Source: Dactylonectria macrodidyma (taxonomy: Eukaryota > Ascomycota > Sordariomycetes > Hypocreales > Nectriaceae). Taken from it: DNA of 64,000 nucleotides. The DNA lies in assembly GCA_020744425.1 (NCBI GenBank), contig JAGMUV010000020.1:1178001-1242000 (forward strand), in the 5' to 3' direction. Shown here piece by piece: positions 60,192 to 64,000 of this stretch. Each line of letters begins with the position of its first letter. The first letter of the stretch is position 1. Both the position numbers and the translations under genes were made by a program. Under the pieces are notes generated by a model. That model was given only the letters and a program-made list of their open reading frames with translations. It searched no databases and had not been told where the DNA came from.

Positions 60192-60651
60192 TATGTCAAC
60201 ATCACTGTGAGCAACTAGAACGCTCATGAGACGGGGCAAAAGGAGACTACAGTACCGGGCGGAGTGTTTTGGGTTTTTGTTTGGACACGGCGGTTTCTTG
60301 GAAAGCTGGGGTGTTCGGCGTCTGTACCTGGATTGATGGGAACTTGGGCCGTGGAGTTGGAGCAGCGCAGATATCCCTGGGACGTGTTCTATTGCCATGG
60401 AGAGGCACATTTCTGACGATGGTGTTGAGCACGATGGACTGTTAGTATTGTAGCGCAATACGGCTCATCGAGTCGGTCATGGCCTGCGTTTGTTCACGAT
60501 GCGTGTGCGATGGGATTGTGGTTCTCGATATCAGGCGCGGTTTGATTTCTGAAGAGTAACTAACTAGCGATGGAAAACAGTTAAACCAAAACTCGACTGC
60601 AAGGATATTCATACATGTCAAACGCTACGATAAGGGGCGCAGTGACCGGCC
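60192..60651. other. Intergenic, convergent 3' ends
   Basis: Between the stops of SPT8 (+) and the repeat-containing hypothetical gene (-). No gene seen. Confidence 0.55.
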
Positions 60652-62607
60652 TCAGCTCCATGGCATCGGAGGTGCTGGATTTGTCTGACCTGGGCCCATC
60701 CGGCGGCGTCGTGCACGCCACCCTACGCAGCTCATGCTATCGCCCGGTACAACTGTGCGCGAGTCGATACCGTCATCGTCATCATCGTCATCTTCACCAT
60801 CGACCTTGGCGACGTTACTCACGCCGGGCCACACGGTCGAGCCGCCGGGGCTTGGTCGGCCCCGCCCCACGCCTTTGTCGCACCACGCCGCGATGTCGGA
60901 TGGGCCACGGCCCTGAGCGATCTGCACCACCTCTTGCGGCTGCTGGTTGGGGCTTCCCTCGGGTTCCGGGTTGGGATTATGCGGCGCCGGCGCGATCTGA
61001 TCAAAGGTGTAGATGCGCGGCCGCGCTTGGCTCTGGGTGCTGTGCACCACCAGCTCGCCGGGGAAGCGAGCGCCGGGCCCGCGCGGGATGTGCGCGTACA
61101 GCGAGTCACTGGCCGGATCGTACATGTACGCGCTTCGGTCGAGGTTTAGGACGTTGGCATTAGGCTCCAGAGCGGCGGTAGTGATGGCATCGCCGCCGTA
61201 CCGTGGCTGCGTCTCGTGGATAGTCTCAGGCCGCGGGTTGGGGTTGCTCAGAAACGTGTGTCTCAAATGGTTTCTAACCCGGTCCATGATGGATTGCCGC
61301 TCCGATCCTCTGCTGGGCTGTTGGCCTTCGTCTTGACCTCGAGCTGATTGCTCGGGTACGTCTAGAGGTGTTAGAATAGGCATGTAGTCATTCTCCTCTG
61401 GTTCAAACCAAGCTGATTGCGAAGCACATCGTGGTGGTTCTAGGTCTGTGTTTGTTAGCTGCGGCGCGGGAGGCTTGGGGGGGGATCTCGAATGTGGATG
61501 AAACCAGCTCGTCACCGTCTCGTCTGTCACCGTCTCGTCTGCCACCGTCTTGCAGCCAACTTGTTGGTATCCCGTCGGATCTTGGTCTCGTTGAAGCTGT
61601 CGCTCATCCCGAGCTGGGTACGATATACGAAGCGGTGCGGGAGTCATAGTGACCTGTGAAGAAGGTGGGCCGGGCCATCTTGTCACGCCCCCATCCGTCA
61701 CCGTCTGCGAGTCAACTTGTTGGTGGACCCCTGGATTCGGCTCTTGCAGCAGGGACAGTGGCGTTTTTGCTGGCCTCGGGGGTAACGGGGCAGTTATCGC
61801 GAACTGTGAAGAAGGCGGACCAAGCCATCTTGTCATGGCCCCATCCGTCATGATCTCGGCATCAACTTGTCGGTGGTCCCTCGGGTTCGGGCTTTGCGGC
61901 TCGGACAGTAGCGTTTTTGCTGGCCTCGGCGGTCGCTCTTCGAGTTCCGCTATGGCTCGCGTCGTAACTGCATGACTGATGCGCGAGGATGAAGTGTTGT
62001 TGTGGGGAGTGGTGCCGTATGCACTGCTGCCCCATGAGCTGCCCCCAAATGAACTACTCACTTGTGACTTGCTCGCGTGCGACTTGCTCTCGCGCGTAGC
62101 GTAAGAAGGAGGGGCCTCGTCTAGGAATGACTCACATGGCAATCTCCTCTCGGGACGGGAATTCTGGCACCAAGTGTGCCCGCATGGCGCAGCTTGTTCG
62201 TGGAAGTTAGCCGCATGTGGTGTATCCAAGGCTGAAGAATCCACACCCAGATACCACTCTTGCTCTTCATCTTCCTCTTTCTGTTTTTCTTTTTCTCTCT
62301 CCTCTGCTCTCTTTTCTTCTTTCCATTCGTATCTGTACACTTCTTCCTCTCGTCTCTCTCCAAGATGCTCCGATTCGTCTCCCTCTTGTCTCTCTCCAAG
62401 TAGTTCCGATTCTTCTCCTTCAACCGGCTGCCACCTCTCTGACCGGTGCCTCAGCTTCCCCTGGGCCGCAAACCGAGTCCGGGCCTTGGCGATCAGAACT
62501 TTGCGAACGTCTTTGTTTGCGGTGGCAATGGCCAGCGTGTCTATAAAAGACAAGGACTTGGGTTTGGGGCGAGAAGACATCTTCTCCTCTTCTTTGTTGT
62601 TCGCCAT
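60652..62607 (-). CDS. Hypothetical protein with charged N-terminus and internal degenerate repeats
   Basis: Single-exon frame of 651 residues. The first true ATG is MANNKEEEK at 62607; a second Met (MSSRPKPK) follows nine residues later. Residues 1-50 are basic (VRKVLIAKARTRF). Residues about 65-125 are highly charged and probably coiled coil or single helix (EEEVYRYEWKEEKRAEEREK). A short Cys/His cluster (APCGHTWCQ, then LPCESF) lies near 150-170. Two clear and one degenerate copy of a roughly 50-residue unit follow (about 223-365), beginning PPRPAKT and ending TRW-x-GPPSSQ. The C-terminal part has a motif-like LDRSAYMYDPASDSLYAHIP (about 500-520) and an Asp run near 620. No known family recognised. 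The absence of introns over 2 kb while the frame stays open supports coding. Function unknown. Confidence 0.65.
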   Translation of the reverse strand: MANNKEEEKMSSRPKPKSLSFIDTLAIATANKDVRKVLIAKARTRFAAQGKLRHRSERWQPVEGEESELLGERQEGDESEHLGERREEEVYRYEWKEEKRAEEREKEKQKEEDEEQEWYLGVDSSALDTPHAANFHEQAAPCGHTWCQNSRPERRLPCESFLDEAPPSYATRESKSHASKSQVSSSFGGSSWGSSAYGTTPHNNTSSSRISHAVTTRAIAELEERPPRPAKTLLSEPQSPNPRDHRQVDAEIMTDGAMTRWLGPPSSQFAITAPLPPRPAKTPLSLLQEPNPGVHQQVDSQTVTDGGVTRWPGPPSSQVTMTPAPLRISYPARDERQLQRDQDPTGYQQVGCKTVADETVTDETVTSWFHPHSRSPPKPPAPQLTNTDLEPPRCASQSAWFEPEENDYMPILTPLDVPEQSARGQDEGQQPSRGSERQSIMDRVRNHLRHTFLSNPNPRPETIHETQPRYGGDAITTAALEPNANVLNLDRSAYMYDPASDSLYAHIPRGPGARFPGELVVHSTQSQARPRIYTFDQIAPAPHNPNPEPEGSPNQQPQEVVQIAQGRGPSDIAAWCDKGVGRGRPSPGGSTVWPGVSNVAKVDGEDDDDDDDGIDSRTVVPGDSMSCVGWRARRRRMGPGQTNPAPPMPWS

Positions 62608-64000
62608 TTTGGTGAACTCAGTTTGTGGTGGATTGTCGTCGAAACGAAGAAGATATCGGTGGTGATGAAGAACTCTGACGCAAGATTCGCAAAGAGAGGA
62701 GCGGTACCTCACGAGAGGGAAAATGCAATCTCATTTATACAACGTAGTGAGAGGGACAGTGTTGCGAACAAACAGAGTACATGCCACATCTTGACGACAA
62801 CGACGAGTTGTTCTTGGGACTGGGTGCACGGTTCAAAGCAGACTGTAAGGTAGTTCTCACACTCCAAGCAACATGAGGAAAGTGCCGCCAAACATGTTTG
62901 CCCGTTCCCGCTTAGACCAGAGAGTGAGTAGAGGCATGAATCACGTATAGCAAATGTGGTCTATCCTTTGGCTTCCCTCTCCTCAAATCCACCGTCGTGC
63001 TCGTCGCGACATTACGGTCAAACCCCCGAAACCCCAACCCCTTGCCAGTCGAGCATATCCCAATCCACAAGGTCATCAGAAAAGTACAAAAGGCGGGAAG
63101 GGTTGTTCTCGAGTTCAAAGAACAAAGCATGTCCCCGCCATGTAGATCCGCTTTCTTTCTTGTCCCCGTTCTGTGAACAAGGCCATTGTTCAGCCTAGCC
63201 TCCCCAGATTCCAGCCAAACCCGTAGCGCCATGAGCAAACAGCCATCAGAGTTGCGGGCCAGCAAGACTTATGCGTCTATGCCAAGAGAGAATAGCTCCT
63301 TTCGTTGCGGTCTCTTTCCGCTTTACACTCGTCTTAACTTACGACGACGAACACACTCATCCACTCATCTCCAAGAGAACACGCTGGACTACTCTAACCA
63401 GCCAGGCAAACACACGCTCTCAGTCCAACCGTTAAGAACCATACAACGTACCTATTAGCCCGAGACACATATGGGTAGAGCCGAGCCAGTTTTGTCCTGT
63501 CTCAAGCCCAACCATTCCCTTCACTTTCTCCCTTCACATCTCTCTCCCTTGCATTACAAATCACCCAGGAACAAGTCTATGCCGCTCTGCGTCATATACC
63601 CCGACTCCCAACTCTTTTCCTTCACGAATAGACATTGCACAGAATTTGTCTTGAAAATCATCTGCGTCTTTTTGCATTCCAGTTCCTATTCCTATCTTAC
63701 ACAGCGGGCATTGATACCCCGTGGCTTCAAATCGAGCGCCAAAGCACACATATGCGTCAACATTAGGAACAGCCCATTCGTCATATACATCCGCACTCCA
63801 TTGTTATTTGGTTCCTTCCGCTGCTGTTCGTCTGTTCCTCCTCTTTCTCTCCTTCTCAAGTATGTCTCTTCTTCTTCCTCCTCTTCCGTCATCCATCAAA
63901 ATTGACGTTCCAAGCTCGCAAACCAAGGAAATATTTGAGTACAGGACAGTTTGCCTCCAACGCCATTTTTTCCAACACAAAGGAAGCCCAGCAAGTTCTC
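62608..64000. other. Intergenic, right window edge
   Basis: No supportable gene. Upstream side of the repeat-containing hypothetical gene. Pyrimidine-rich from about 63480 to 63900, which may be the leader of a gene beginning beyond the window. Confidence 0.5.

Noticed and set aside
1..64000. Secondary-metabolite cluster around the AGPR paralogue or Zn2Cys6 factor
   Set aside because: No polyketide synthase, peptide synthetase, terpene synthase, P450 or major transporter occurs anywhere in the window.
1..64000. CRISPR arrays, prophage or bacterial mobile elements
   Set aside because: No regularly spaced repeats or bacterial gene organisation; spliceosomal introns throughout indicate nuclear fungal DNA.

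Overview
The window is nuclear DNA of a filamentous ascomycete (Pezizomycotina, most likely Sordariomycetes). Introns are short (45-160 nt typically) with GTRAGT donors and CTRAY branch points. Coding stretches are GC-rich. The gene content is fungal: CRH-type GH16, BtgC-type GH17 and X325/BIM1-like wall and surface proteins, a Zn2Cys6 regulator, SPT8 and a split-off ARG5,6 domain. I found no bacterial operons, CRISPR, rRNA or confident tRNA. Exon structures were derived by hand from splice signals and checked for reading-frame continuity. Family names rest on recognised motifs, not on database searches.

Layout. 1-14 kb: an HPP-family membrane protein (+), a CRH-like GPI-anchored GH16 (+), a stand-alone mitochondrial N-acetyl-gamma-glutamyl-phosphate reductase (-), a VIT-VWA protein with a GLFG-like tail (-), and an SREBP-type bHLH-zipper factor (-). 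14.3-23.1 kb: about 8.8 kb with no supportable gene, upstream of the bHLH gene. 23-36 kb: a lysine/glutamate-rich orphan (+), a STRAP-like WD40 protein (-) head-to-head with DOA1/PLAA (+), an X325 copper-site protein (-) head-to-head with an SRR1-domain protein (+), then a hypothetical protein (+). 36-38.5 kb: a transmembrane GH17 glucanase (-). 38.5-48.3 kb: a gene-poor region with one small hydrophilic protein and a 291-bp TA-flanked inverted-repeat element. 48.3-64 kb: a Zn2Cys6 factor with an unusual intron arrangement (+), a ZNFX1/Hrr1-like helicase (+), SPT8 of SAGA (+) and a repeat-containing hypothetical protein (-).

The genes do not form a biosynthetic cluster or operon. Three (GH16, GH17, X325) act at the cell wall or surface. 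Several are housekeeping regulators: ubiquitin/Cdc48 (DOA1), SAGA (SPT8) and a STRAP-like scaffold. The most interesting items are the AGPR-only derivative of ARG5,6, the zinc-cluster gene whose first two cysteines are joined to the rest by either a 4-nt micro-exon or a weak donor, the small TA-flanked element, and the ZNFX1/Hrr1-like helicase.
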